Shown: in pieces, positions 1-7,723 of the stretch | How positions within the stretch are numbered: the stretch's first letter is position 1 | How the letters are laid out: each line of letters begins with the position of its first letter | DNA from: Alphaproteobacteria bacterium | GTDB taxonomy: Bacteria > Pseudomonadota > Alphaproteobacteria > Micropepsales > Micropepsaceae | NCBI GenBank assembly: GCA_015654635.1 | Contig: JAATGP010000057.1 | Coordinates: forward strand, 1 to 64,000 | Direction: 5' to 3' | Length of the DNA stretch: 64,000 nucleotides | The notes under the pieces: model-generated | Database searches by the model: none | What the model saw: the letters and a program-made list of their open reading frames with translations, nothing else | What the model was told of the DNA's origin: nothing | Position numbers and translations under genes: made by a program

Positions 1-152
1 AAACCCAACCCGAAACTCCACTCCGAGCCGCCAGAGACCCGCCAGAACTCGCCAAAGCGAATTCGACTCACCGACCAACAACCGCCGACGAACAACCCTT
101 GCCGACCCACAACCTTTTACCGATCCACTGAGGACCGGGCGGGGCCATCCGA

Positions 153-223
153 AGCGGGTGAAGGGAATCGAACCCTCGTCTTCAGCTTGGAAGGCTGTGG
201 CTCTACCATTGAGCTACACCCGC
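153..223 (-). tRNA. tRNA-Gly (anticodon TCC)
   Basis: Read on the minus strand, a full cloverleaf can be folded. The acceptor arms are GCGGGTG and CACCCGC, the D-arm follows the AGCTCAATGGTAGAGC pattern, the anticodon loop is CTTCCAA and the T-arm contains GGTTCGATTCC. The anticodon TCC reads GGA codons. No CCA is encoded, so the 3' end must be added after transcription. It lies 71 bases downstream of tRNA-Tyr on the same strand, so the two are probably cut from one precursor. In related genomes such a Tyr-Gly pair often precedes tuf; any such gene would lie off the left edge. Confidence 0.95.
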
Positions 224-294
224 CCGTTCGACTCCTTCTCGCCTTCGTCCGCACCGCACCTCTGCCCTTACCCGCCCGCAGATTTTTGATTTGG

Positions 295-379
295 TGGTGG
301 TGGAGGTTGGACTCGAACCAACGAAGACGTAGTCAGCGGATTTACAGTCCGCCCCCTTTGCCGCTCGGGACACTCCACC
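295..379 (-). tRNA. tRNA-Tyr (anticodon GTA)
   Basis: On the minus strand this is a type II tRNA with a long variable arm, as expected for tyrosine in bacteria. The acceptor stem is GGTGGAG paired with CTCCACC, the discriminator is A, and CCA is encoded at 295-297. The anticodon loop ACTGTAAAT contains GTA, and the T-loop has GGTTCGAGTCC. It is the first gene of a tRNA-Tyr/tRNA-Gly pair that runs leftwards, divergent from rlmB. An A/T-rich patch just upstream (about 380-400) is a plausible -10 region, but no clear -35 box was seen. Confidence 0.95.
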
Positions 380-800
380 TTATTTTTAAACCAAATCAAC
401 GGGTTAGGTAATAACGACGGAGACGCAAGAGCCTCGCCCGCCCGTCAGGGTAGTACGTGAAGAATGCCTCCGAGAGTCACGCTGCGGATTGGGGGTTATT
501 GGTCAAACCCTTATGGGTGTCAATAGTTCACTTACGCGGCGAGAGTGGAAAATTGCTCATCCGCGGGAACCGGGTCAAAGCCTGACCCTGTGCGGCCGCA
601 AACGCAAGCCGGAAGACCCTTTAGCGATAAACTTCGCGACCGGTACAACCGTAACATATGGCCGGTCCTGGCGGCTGGAGTATGCCGATCCCTCCGCGAG
701 ATATGCATAATGCTTGTTTCCCATGTCAACAACTGGACTTGCCTTACGTCAAGACAGAGCGGGCCAGTTGCACCAGCCCCCGCGACAGTTATAAGGCGCC
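380..800. other. Intergenic region between tRNA-Tyr and rlmB
   Basis: This 421-base gap separates the leftward tRNA pair from the rightward rlmB gene and must hold both promoters. The rlmB promoter is listed separately. The possible short reading frames here lack a ribosome-binding site, recognisable domains or coding-like codon use, and I see no convincing gene, RNA fold or repeat. Confidence 0.5.
768..796 (+). promoter_or_regulatory. Candidate sigma-70-type promoter of rlmB
   Basis: TTGCAC (768-773) and TATAAG (790-795) are separated by 16 bases. The -10 box ends only five bases before the rlmB ATG at 801, so transcription should begin at or next to the A of the start codon, giving a leaderless message. 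An AAGG four bases before the ATG is a weak alternative ribosome-binding site. pyrB has an almost identical arrangement (TTGCCC, 16 bases, TATAAG). Confidence 0.45.
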
Positions 801-1910
801 ATGTCTAAAACTCCCCCGCCCCCGAAAAACGGCCCCCGGCGCTCCTTCGCGCCCAAAGGATCTCCCGCCAGCAGCAAAGAGGCGGGCAAAGCGCCCGGCA
901 AACGGCCAGGCAAAGATTTCGGCAAGACGCCGGGCAAGAGCTTTGGCAAAGCGCCGAGCAAAGGCTTCGGCAAGGGTGCTGGCAAAAGCTTTGCCAAAGA
1001 CTCGGCAAAAAGCTTTTCCAAGGACCGTCCCTATTTCGCCAGCCGTCCAGAGAGCCGCCCGCAGACCGAGAACCGCTCAGCGGCCGAAAGCCGCCCCGCA
1101 GTGGAAAGCCGTCCCCGCAGCGAGCCGCAGCGCGAGAAGCGCCCCTATACGGAGAAGCGCGCATTTTTTGAGACTCGCCCGCGGCGCGACAAAGCGGCGA
1201 ATGACGGGCTTTGGCTTTATGGCATTCACGCCGTGCGCGCGGCGCTCGCCAATCCCCGGCGCCGGGTGAAACGTTTGCTCATCACCACCCGCGCCGCTGA
1301 GGAAATTGGCGAGAAGCTGCTTGGCCGCGTGCGCCATGAGGTGACCGACGGCGATACCGTGGCGCGCATGCTGCCCGCAGGCGCCGTCCACCAAGGCGTG
1401 GCGCTGCAATGCGATCCCTTGCATGGTCACACCTTGGCCGAAGTGCTGGAACCCTCCGAGCGCCGCCGCATCGTGCTAGTGCTGGACCAGATTTCCGATC
1501 CCCATAATGCAGGCGCGATCTTGCGCACCGCGGCAGCCTTCGGGGTTTCCGTGGTGATCGTGCAGGATAGAAATTCGCCGCCGGAAACCGGCGCTTTGGC
1601 GAAATCCGCTTCGGGCGCGCTCGACCTTATTCCAGTGGTTTCAGTGGTGAACATTTCGCGCGCCTTGGACGATCTGTCGAAGCTCGGCTTCTGGCGCGTG
1701 GCGTTGGCCGGTGACGGCGAAGCCCCGCTGAAGGACGTCGCTCACGACGGCGATATTGTGCTGGTGCTAGGCTCGGAAGGCTCAGGCATACGCCGCCTGG
1801 TGCGCGAGCATTGCGATGCGGCGGCTTACGTTCCGATGGACAGCGCCATGGAAAGCCTCAACGTCTCCAACGCAGCGGCAATTGCGCTCTATGAGTTGCG
1901 GCGGGGCTGA
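801..1910 (+). CDS. rlmB: 23S rRNA (guanosine-2'-O)-methyltransferase, TrmH/SpoU family (RlmB type)
   Basis: This is a SPOUT-fold enzyme that 2'-O-methylates a guanosine in 23S rRNA using S-adenosylmethionine. Residues 1-125 are a low-complexity basic extension, including glycine/lysine-rich repeats of the FGKxPGKS kind at about 28-72, which is unusual in length. The RNA-binding domain starts near LWLYGIHAVRAAL. The three SpoU motifs then follow in order: SDPHNAGAILRTAAAFG (asparagine and arginine of motif 1), LVLGSEGSGIRRL (motif 2) and MESLNVSNAAAIALYELRRG (motif 3, forming the knot). The C-terminal two thirds match the usual size of the family. The ATG at 801 is chosen because the promoter sits directly against it. 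It is transcribed away from the tRNA pair and converges with the catalase gene. Confidence 0.9.
   Translation: MSKTPPPPKNGPRRSFAPKGSPASSKEAGKAPGKRPGKDFGKTPGKSFGKAPSKGFGKGAGKSFAKDSAKSFSKDRPYFASRPESRPQTENRSAAESRPAVESRPRSEPQREKRPYTEKRAFFETRPRRDKAANDGLWLYGIHAVRAALANPRRRVKRLLITTRAAEEIGEKLLGRVRHEVTDGDTVARMLPAGAVHQGVALQCDPLHGHTLAEVLEPSERRRIVLVLDQISDPHNAGAILRTAAAFGVSVVIVQDRNSPPETGALAKSASGALDLIPVVSVVNISRALDDLSKLGFWRVALAGDGEAPLKDVAHDGDIVLVLGSEGSGIRRLVREHCDAAAYVPMDSAMESLNVSNAAAIALYELRRG
880..1030 (+). repeat. In-frame low-complexity Gly/Lys repeats in the rlmB 5' end
   Basis: Codons for about 50 residues form imperfect tandem units such as GKAPGKRPGKDFGKTPGKS and SFGKAPSKGFGKGAG. The DNA repeats the pattern GGCAAAG plus TTCGGCAAG with small variations. 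Such repeats expand and shrink easily by slippage. They encode a flexible, positively charged tail that could bind RNA; this role is inferred from composition only. Confidence 0.7.
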
Positions 1911-1951
1911 ACCCAGTCCACCCCGCCGCCGGTTAACTTGGCCGGATAGTC

Positions 1952-3388
1952 TCAGTCGAGCCCCACGCGCTTGGCCACGCCGGCGCCGTAAGCCGGATCG
2001 CATTTGGCAAACAACGAAACCTGCCGGGCGATGATGTCTTTCGGTACGCCGTGCATGGCCCGTGCGATATTGTCCATGAGCACCGCCTGCTGGGCGGGTG
2101 TCATCAGGCGGAAGAGATCGCCCGGCTGCTGAAAGTCGTCGACGGACTGCGAAAAACCATAACGATCCATGGCGCCTTCGAGTGCCAGAGGCGGTTCCTT
2201 GAAGGCCGGATCGGCGACCGGTCCGCCGAAGCTGTTGGGCTCGTAATTCACCGCCCCGCCTTCATTGCCGTCAAACCGCATGACCCCGTCGCGATAATAG
2301 GTGTGCACCGGACAACGCGGCTTGTTGACCGGCAAGCTGTCGTAATTCACGCCCAACCGGTAGCGATGCGCATCGGCGTAAGACGCAATGCGGAATTGCA
2401 GCATCTTGTCGGGGCTGTGGCTGATGCCGGGCACCACATTCGCCGGCGAAAATCCCGATTGCTCCACTTCAGCAAAATAATTGTCCGGATTTTTGTTGAG
2501 CTCCAGAACGCCCACCTCGATCAGCGGATAATCCCTATGCGGCCACACCCGCGTGAGATCGAAGGGATCGTAGGGTGTCTTGGCGGCATCGGCTTGCGGC
2601 ATGATCTGGACGCAGAACTTCCAGCGCGGAAAATCGCCACGCTCGATGGCATCGAAGAGGTCGCGCTGGTGGCTTTCGCGGTCGGACCCGACCAAGGCAG
2701 CACCTTCCGCGTCGGTCATATTCTGGATGCCTTGCAAGCTCTTGAAGTGGAATTTCACCCAGAACCGCTCGCCTGCCGCATTGAGGAAGCTGTAGGTATG
2801 TGAGCCAAAGCCATGCACATGACGGTAGCTTGTGGGCAAGCCGCGATCGGACATCAGGATCGTCACCTGATGCAGGCTTTCCGGCGTCAACGACCAGAAA
2901 TCCCACATCGCCGTGGGATTGCGCATATTTGACCGCGGGTCGCGCTTCTGGGTATGGATGAAGTCGGGAAATTTGTACGCATCGCGAATGAAAAAGACCG
3001 GCGTGTTGTTACCGACGAGATCCCAATTGCCTTCACCGGTATAGACCTTCAACGCAAAGCCGCGCACATCGCGCTCGGCATCGGCCGCACCGCGCTCGCC
3101 CGCCACAGTCGAAAAACGCAGGAAGCAAGGATTTTCCGCGCCCGGCTGCAGGCAGGCTGCCTTGGTGTAACGGCTGATGTCGCCGGTGATCTTCAAGCTG
3201 CCATGCGCCGCCGAGCCCTTGGCGTGCACCACGCGCTCGGGAATGCGCTCGCGATTGAAATGGGCATGCTTTTCGAACAGCTGCCAATCCTGCACCACAA
3301 GCGGACCGCGCTCGCCAGCCGTGAGACTGTTTTTATTGTCGCCCAGCGGAATGCCAGCGGACGTGGTAATCGTTTTTTTGTCAGACAT
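1952..3388 (-). CDS. katA: Heme catalase (monofunctional)
   Basis: This is a hydrogen peroxide disproportionating catalase of 478 residues, small-subunit size. The distal histidine lies in [15 protein letters not shown], the distal asparagine in [13 protein letters not shown], and the proximal heme-ligand tyrosine in [15 protein letters not shown]. The NADPH-binding-type barrel residues and the C-terminal helices are present. The start was set at ATG 3388 (MSDKKTITT), because GGAGGG lies six bases upstream; an in-frame start 33 bases earlier adds [11 protein letters not shown] and has no such site. No signal peptide is visible, so it is probably cytoplasmic. It is a monocistronic gene, convergent with rlmB and in tandem behind the L,D-transpeptidase gene. 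The symbol katA is used loosely because the clade was not determined. Confidence 0.95.
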   Translation of the reverse strand: MSDKKTITTSAGIPLGDNKNSLTAGERGPLVVQDWQLFEKHAHFNRERIPERVVHAKGSAAHGSLKITGDISRYTKAACLQPGAENPCFLRFSTVAGERGAADAERDVRGFALKVYTGEGNWDLVGNNTPVFFIRDAYKFPDFIHTQKRDPRSNMRNPTAMWDFWSLTPESLHQVTILMSDRGLPTSYRHVHGFGSHTYSFLNAAGERFWVKFHFKSLQGIQNMTDAEGAALVGSDRESHQRDLFDAIERGDFPRWKFCVQIMPQADAAKTPYDPFDLTRVWPHRDYPLIEVGVLELNKNPDNYFAEVEQSGFSPANVVPGISHSPDKMLQFRIASYADAHRYRLGVNYDSLPVNKPRCPVHTYYRDGVMRFDGNEGGAVNYEPNSFGGPVADPAFKEPPLALEGAMDRYGFSQSVDDFQQPGDLFRLMTPAQQAVLMDNIARAMHGVPKDIIARQVSLFAKCDPAYGAGVAKRVGLD

Positions 3389-3441
3389 GTGTCCCTCCGA
3401 AAGGCCGCAGCAGCGGGCCATCGCCTAAATTTCGGAAAAGG

Positions 3442-3463
3442 ACTATATGGCGAATTGGCAATT
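3442..3463 (-). promoter_or_regulatory. Candidate -10 box and overlapping palindrome of the catalase gene
   Basis: On the minus strand TATAGT (plus-strand positions 3442-3447) lies 54 bases before the catalase ATG. Immediately upstream, at 3453-3463, is the 11-base palindrome AATTGGCAATT, placed where a regulator would touch the spacer between -35 and -10. No strong -35 hexamer was found, which would fit an activated promoter. The regulator is unknown. Confidence 0.3.
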
Positions 3464-3562
3464 TCTGCGCGAAATTTTCACGCAATATGCGACATAGACG
3501 CATGGTCAAAAGAGCGCGGGGTGGGGAGAATGATTGCGCCCGACAAGCGCCGCCACACTCAT

Positions 3563-4756
3563 TCAGAACAAGGCTGCGATGACGTCATCACCACCGTTGT
3601 TTTCGATCAGCACCAGCACGCGATAGCCATCCGTGTACTGAATGTTTCCCGCCTTGTCGTGCATGAGCAGTCCCTCGTTCGACATGGTGGCGGTGCGCCG
3701 GTCATAGGCAAAGCGCGGCGTCAGCCCGCGATAGTTGTTCTTGATCATGCGGAAGAGAAGCTCGGCATTCTGCGGATGCAGGCGCACACAGCCGGCGCTG
3801 GCGCGTTTGCCGAGCAGTTGAATGTCGTCGCCCACCGCCGAATGAATGGCAAGGCCGGTCTGATAGCCGTCATGTTCCCAATTGAAGAACATGGCGTAGG
3901 GCATTTTGTGCTGCCACTCACTGGACGTGTAGCGCTTATACATGCGCTCGGGATCGAGCTGATAGAAACCCGCGGTCGTTTTGGTTTGCAACATGGCGCC
4001 GGACGGACCCAGAGCCGGCACTTCTTTGCCGGTCGAAACGGGAAAGGCATAGCGCAGCTTCAGATCGCCATTGTCCTCTTTGGCAAAGACAAACATGCGC
4101 TGCTGCCAGGGGCCGTGGTCGGCTTTGCTGACATAGAGAAAGAGCGTGAAATTCTGATACAGCTCCCGCGTCAGGCTGACCTTGAGATGGGCGAGGACGC
4201 TGCTGACTTCGCCGGGCGACGGTGGCGTGCTGTCGGGCGCTGGCATGAGTGCCGTATCCTCGACCTCCGCCAATTGCGATTGCACCGGCGCCGAAGTCTG
4301 CGACGGTTGCGCGAGTTGCATGCCTGATGCTTTGGCGCCTGAAGCCTGAACGTCAGTGGCCTTGGCATCTGATTTTTTTTCGGCCGCAACCTCCAGATTT
4401 GGGGGTGCAACGATCGCGGGACGCAGCTTGGCTGGTGCCGCCGCCACGTGAACGGAGGGCCTCGCGGGCGGGTTTGGCGCCTGCCATTTGTCGATCTGGG
4501 CAGCGATCTGAACACGGGCCAGATGCGCCGTGCGCTGGGCGAAGGCCCAAGCGGGCGCAATACCCTGCTCGCTTACCGTCTGGGACATTTTCGCCAGAAA
4601 AGGACCGGTCGCCCACACAACCCGCTCGGTACCGACAGCCCAAGGCTGCTGGCCTTGCAACGCAAAGGCGAAGCCGAACGCCACAGTACTCAGCACATAG
4701 AGGACGCTAAGCGCCCGCAAGCCTGACGTGCTTCCCCATTTCCACATATGGCACAC
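3563..4756 (-). CDS. L,D-transpeptidase (YkuD domain), membrane anchored
   Basis: This is a peptidoglycan L,D-transpeptidase that probably cross-links stem peptides or attaches proteins in the periplasm. An N-terminal hydrophobic segment (about residues 12-33) anchors the protein. A long proline/alanine-rich linker follows to about residue 190. The YkuD domain then carries the signature histidine in GLAIHSAVGDD and the catalytic cysteine in KRASAGCVRLHPQNAELL, matching the HX(13-17)[S/T]HGCh pattern with SAGC. The reading frame opens with GTG at 4756, with an AGG five bases upstream; ATG at 4747 is an alternative. It is a single gene, divergent from the small protein at 5000. Confidence 0.88.
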   Translation of the reverse strand: MCHMWKWGSTSGLRALSVLYVLSTVAFGFAFALQGQQPWAVGTERVVWATGPFLAKMSQTVSEQGIAPAWAFAQRTAHLARVQIAAQIDKWQAPNPPARPSVHVAAAPAKLRPAIVAPPNLEVAAEKKSDAKATDVQASGAKASGMQLAQPSQTSAPVQSQLAEVEDTALMPAPDSTPPSPGEVSSVLAHLKVSLTRELYQNFTLFLYVSKADHGPWQQRMFVFAKEDNGDLKLRYAFPVSTGKEVPALGPSGAMLQTKTTAGFYQLDPERMYKRYTSSEWQHKMPYAMFFNWEHDGYQTGLAIHSAVGDDIQLLGKRASAGCVRLHPQNAELLFRMIKNNYRGLTPRFAYDRRTATMSNEGLLMHDKAGNIQYTDGYRVLVLIENNGGDDVIAALF

Positions 4757-4928
4757 AATTACCTATATTCGGCGCTTTGTCTCGCCCGGAGGAATATGGC
4801 GTTAACAGAAGTCCGCAGTGTTGCCACAGAGGCGCGCCTTGGCCGCAGACGTACCGGCACGCCCTTTGCGTGTTAACCCGTGGCATGCACCGAATCGTTC
4901 TGGAAGACGGTCAAAACCGGCTGTCTGA

Positions 4929-4973
4929 CCGGATTTGATCCGGCAGAATTATCCTGGCGGAAAAATTTTCCGC
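4929..4973 (+). promoter_or_regulatory. Two adjacent inverted repeats upstream of the gene at 5000
   Basis: CCGGAT-TTG-ATCCGG (4929-4943) forms a six-base-pair hairpin. Thirteen bases on, GCGGAAAAATTTTCCGC (4957-4973) is a perfect palindrome around a central A. Both lie between the divergent L,D-transpeptidase gene and the gene starting at 5000, within 70 bases of that start. They may be operators or leader hairpins. The absence of a T-run after the second argues against a simple terminator. Confidence 0.4.
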
Positions 4974-4999
4974 GACCGAACGGCGATGAGGGGAACGTC

Positions 5000-5338
5000 A
5001 TGGTTGGAAGTATCGGTGGATTCAATCCTGCGGCGTTTGCGGCTACAACCGGGCTGACCCGCAACAAGCCGGCGGCGGCAGATACCGGCGCCGCCGACAC
5101 CGTGACGACACCGACCGCCAAGGATACCTTCCTCGCCTATATGAAGGAGACACCCGCGCAGCGCATGGTCGATAGCTGGCTGAAGGCTCACGGCCTCGAT
5201 CAGAAGAAGCTCGATGCCATGAAGCCCGAAGACCGCGACGCCGTGATGAAGCAGATGAAAGACGACATCGAGCAACAACTCAAAACGCAGACCGAGCAGA
5301 AGGCCCAGAAAGCCCAGATGGTCGACATCACGGTTTAA
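5000..5338 (+). CDS. Conserved-looking hypothetical helical protein, 112 residues
   Basis: The function is not recognised. The start ATG at 5000 has GAGGGG seven bases before it, whereas a longer frame from a GTG at 4880 has no ribosome-binding site and reads through the upstream inverted repeats. The N-terminal third is rich in Ala, Thr and Gly and probably disordered. Residues 50-105 are strongly helical and charged, with ETPAQRMVDSWLKAHGLD, MKPEDRDAVMKQMKDDI and a Gln/Lys-rich tail that could form a coiled coil. There is no signal peptide or membrane segment. Its stop codon shares the TTAA at 5335-5338 with the stop of the convergent permease gene. Confidence 0.7.
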   Translation: MVGSIGGFNPAAFAATTGLTRNKPAAADTGAADTVTTPTAKDTFLAYMKETPAQRMVDSWLKAHGLDQKKLDAMKPEDRDAVMKQMKDDIEQQLKTQTEQKAQKAQMVDITV

Positions 5339-6240
5339 CCCCCCGCCAGCAACACGCCTGCCGTAACAATGACGGCCGCGATCACTTTGCGGATAACACT
5401 GTCTCGCGAAAGATCCTCGCGCGCGAAACGTGGGGCGAAGATGGATACCAGCGTACCCACGGCGAAGACGAACAGCGTGGTGGTGGAAGCCACGGCTGCC
5501 ACCAGCGCCACCGGCGCCAGCATCGCCGCATAGCGCACGGCGAGCCCACCGCCGAGATTGATCAGCTCGTTGGCGCCGCAGACCCCCAGAAGGGCGCCCG
5601 CATGCGTGCGAACAAGCGCCCGGATCTGGCGGCGATAGCGCGGCCGGGCCAGGAGCGCGAAACCGAACAAAGCCTCACCGACAAAAGTCCAGAAGGTGGT
5701 GACCCAGAAATCATCGCGCACCGCATAGAATTTGAAGAGGACGTTGGCGAGTGCCAGAATAAGGGTGCAAGCGACCATACCGAACACCACCTTCGGTTTG
5801 ACCGCAGTCAGATGGAAATTCTCGTCCAGCGAGAGAAACAGCACGCCCGCGATAATCAGCGCTGCCCCTGCCCCGGCATGCAGCGTCAACGTTTCCCCCA
5901 GCATCACCCAAGCCAAGAGAAAGGTGAAGATCGTCGTCATCTGGAACAGCGGCGCCACCACCGAGGCTTCTTCGCTTTGGATGGCGCGCAGGTAAAACAA
6001 CATCGAGCCGATATACATCACGCCCGACGCCGTCATCACCGCAATGGCACGCCAAGAGGCGGAAAACACGGCGGGCTCGAAATACCAAATTACCGGCAGC
6101 GCCAAGACACCGACCAGCGCCGTGAACAGCATTAAGACAGCGGTATCGGCATCGCGGAAATAGCGGTCGACGAGGTATTTATCGATATGGGTGGAAATGG
6201 CCCAAGAGACCGGTCCGAGAAACGCAAAAAATAGCCACAT
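5335..6240 (-). CDS. EamA/DMT-superfamily permease
   Basis: This is a multi-spanning inner-membrane transporter of the drug/metabolite family. About ten hydrophobic segments can be counted across 301 residues, arranged as two EamA-like repeats. The first contains IGSMLFYLRAIQSEEASVVA, where the central charged residues are typical, and the second ends with SREDL-type loop residues before the last helices. The substrate cannot be inferred. ATG 6240 gives the first helix directly (MWLFFAFLGPVSWAIS), with no strong ribosome-binding site in front. It converges with the gene at 5000, sharing the TTAA at the stop codons. Confidence 0.85.
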   Translation of the reverse strand: MWLFFAFLGPVSWAISTHIDKYLVDRYFRDADTAVLMLFTALVGVLALPVIWYFEPAVFSASWRAIAVMTASGVMYIGSMLFYLRAIQSEEASVVAPLFQMTTIFTFLLAWVMLGETLTLHAGAGAALIIAGVLFLSLDENFHLTAVKPKVVFGMVACTLILALANVLFKFYAVRDDFWVTTFWTFVGEALFGFALLARPRYRRQIRALVRTHAGALLGVCGANELINLGGGLAVRYAAMLAPVALVAAVASTTTLFVFAVGTLVSIFAPRFAREDLSRDSVIRKVIAAVIVTAGVLLAGG

Positions 6241-6277
6241 ACCATGCTTCTAGCCGCAAAGCGGCAGAAGCGCGAGC

Positions 6278-6466
6278 TTAGCCGTTCGCGGCCTGCGGCC
6301 AATGGGATTCTTCTTCGCCCTCACGCTCGCACAGATGCAAAGCATAGTCGCGGTAGATACGCCCGAGGCCGAGCAACTCCTCGCGCAACACCAGATCGTG
6401 GGTGACAAAAGCAAGCCTTTCGCACTCGCGTGCGCGGATCTCATATTCCTCGGTATCGTGATGCAT
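6278..6466 (-). CDS. Small hypothetical protein, 62 residues
   Basis: This is a short acidic protein with the pattern EEYEIRARECERLAF ... LREELLGLGRIYRDYALHL. It resembles the many small alphaproteobacterial helical-hairpin proteins with an RARECxxLA start, but no function is known. The start at ATG 6466 is chosen because GGGAG lies nine bases upstream; an earlier ATG adds eight residues without such a site. There is no membrane segment or cysteine motif. It lies behind the EamA permease and in front of the DUF2934 pair, all on the minus strand, in a patch with lower GC than the rest of the window. Confidence 0.6.
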   Translation of the reverse strand: MHHDTEEYEIRARECERLAFVTHDLVLREELLGLGRIYRDYALHLCEREGEEESHWPQAANG

Positions 6467-6715
6467 CAACTCGTTCTCCCGGCATGCCAATTCTTGAGCT
6501 ATTCTAATTTAATGAAATTACCAGACCAAATTACTGAGACGTTTCGCGGAAATGCATGTCATTTCATAATACCGCACATTTTCAATATGTTATGGGGTTT
6601 ATTGTGCCCTTTTCGGCTGCACCGTAACCGAAAGACGCAGCGACCTGACGCCACATGTCCTAGCATACAAGTAGGCTTTTATTTCGCTAGTAATGATCCC
6701 CGCGCAAGGTAACCC

Positions 6716-6928
6716 TCAAGAAGAATGGCGGACCGGCGGGCGGGAGATCGGCAGCTGCGGCGGGACAAAGGCGCTGGAATGGCCTTGCAATGCCTCATAA
6801 AGCTCCGCTTCAACCTCGGCACAGGCCCTCCGCCAGTATTCGCGGTCGAGCCCCGCCGGGCAGCCCTCGCGCTCCCAGAGGCGATAACTCCGGGCGCTGA
6901 TGTAATCGTCGAGATGTTTGTTGGTCAT
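6716..6928 (-). CDS. DUF2934-family small protein, first copy
   Basis: The protein has 70 residues. Residues 7-40 follow the DUF2934 pattern: DYISARSYRLWEREGCP, then DREYWRRACAEVEAEL. The usual family core is IRERAYxLWExxGRPxGxDxxHWxxAExEL. The function of the family is not established. The C-terminus SSAFVPPQLPISRPPVRHSS is shared almost word for word with the protein at 7130, so the two are paralogues. GGGAGG lies about ten bases before the ATG at 6928. Base composition around it is more A/T-rich than in the flanking housekeeping genes. Confidence 0.75.
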   Translation of the reverse strand: MTNKHLDDYISARSYRLWEREGCPAGLDREYWRRACAEVEAELYEALQGHSSAFVPPQLPISRPPVRHSS

Positions 6929-7129
6929 TGTGTTTTATCCTCCCGCCAGCGCAGCTAGCTTTGCCATGAGGACACTAATTTGTATTACGTACAATCCCTC
7001 GATTTGGGGTAACCGGTATCGGGTAGCGCAACCATAAAAATAAATTTCGCATTGCAGGAAAAGACCACAGTTGCCGCAGTGCATGCGGCAGCGTCCGGCC
7101 AAACCCGTCACTGCCTTTTTGCATCCCGG

Positions 7130-7342
7130 TCAGGCGGAACGGCGGATCGGGGGGAGCGAGATCGACAGTTGTGGCGGCACAAAAGCGGTCGAATAGCCTT
7201 CCAAAGCTAGACGCAGTTCGTGCTCGATCTCGATACGGGCCCGTTTGCGGTATTCTTCTTCCCGACCCGGCTTTCGCCCCTCGCGTTCCCACAGCGCGTG
7301 GCTGCGCTCGCTGATGCAATCTTCAACCTGTTTGCCATGCAT
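7130..7342 (-). CDS. DUF2934-family small protein, second copy
   Basis: The protein has 70 residues from ATG 7342, which has GGGAG eight bases upstream; an ATG 15 bases earlier would add five residues. The DUF2934 core reads CISERSHALWEREGRKPG followed by EEYRKRARIEIEHEL. The tail STAFVPPQLSISLPPIRRSA is nearly identical to that of the copy at 6716, while the middle has diverged, so this is a tandem duplication about 200 bases apart. There is no known function, catalytic motif or signal peptide. Confidence 0.75.
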   Translation of the reverse strand: MHGKQVEDCISERSHALWEREGRKPGREEEYRKRARIEIEHELRLALEGYSTAFVPPQLSISLPPIRRSA

Positions 7343-7723
7343 GATTCCGGCTCCCATTGTCGTTGATCAGCAAGTAGGGACAATTGCGAACAGGAGTAGC
7401 AACTACGGGGTATTGCGTAGTTGTGCGCACATGGTATCGCAACCATTCCGGGATGTCCGCAAAATCAGAGCCATAGCAGATTGGCGTCAGGGCGCATTTG
7501 TCGCGGAACGGCCACAAATTGTTGGCCAGATTGTGCCGAACGAACCCCGCCTGGAGCAACTAATGATCACTGGCTGTACAGGAAGAGCGCCCTCGCCGCT
7601 CTCCGGCCTCCAGGCCAATATCTGCCTGTGCATGCCCCTAACGAAAACCTAAGCGAGGCTGGACGATTCCACGAGGCACATCCATCCCGTGGCCGGGCAG
7701 TGAATTACACGCATTTGCCGCGT
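7343..7723. other. Intergenic region without a recognisable gene
   Basis: The 380 bases between the second DUF2934 gene and the secreted protein at 7724 contain only short frames without ribosome-binding sites or family motifs. The composition is patchy and A/T-richer than nearby genes. No tRNA, strong hairpin with a T-run or repeat was seen. Confidence 0.4.

Noticed and set aside
2051..4327. Plus-strand frames antisense to the catalase and L,D-transpeptidase genes
   Set aside because: They are shadows without motifs or ribosome-binding sites, and the minus-strand genes are certain.
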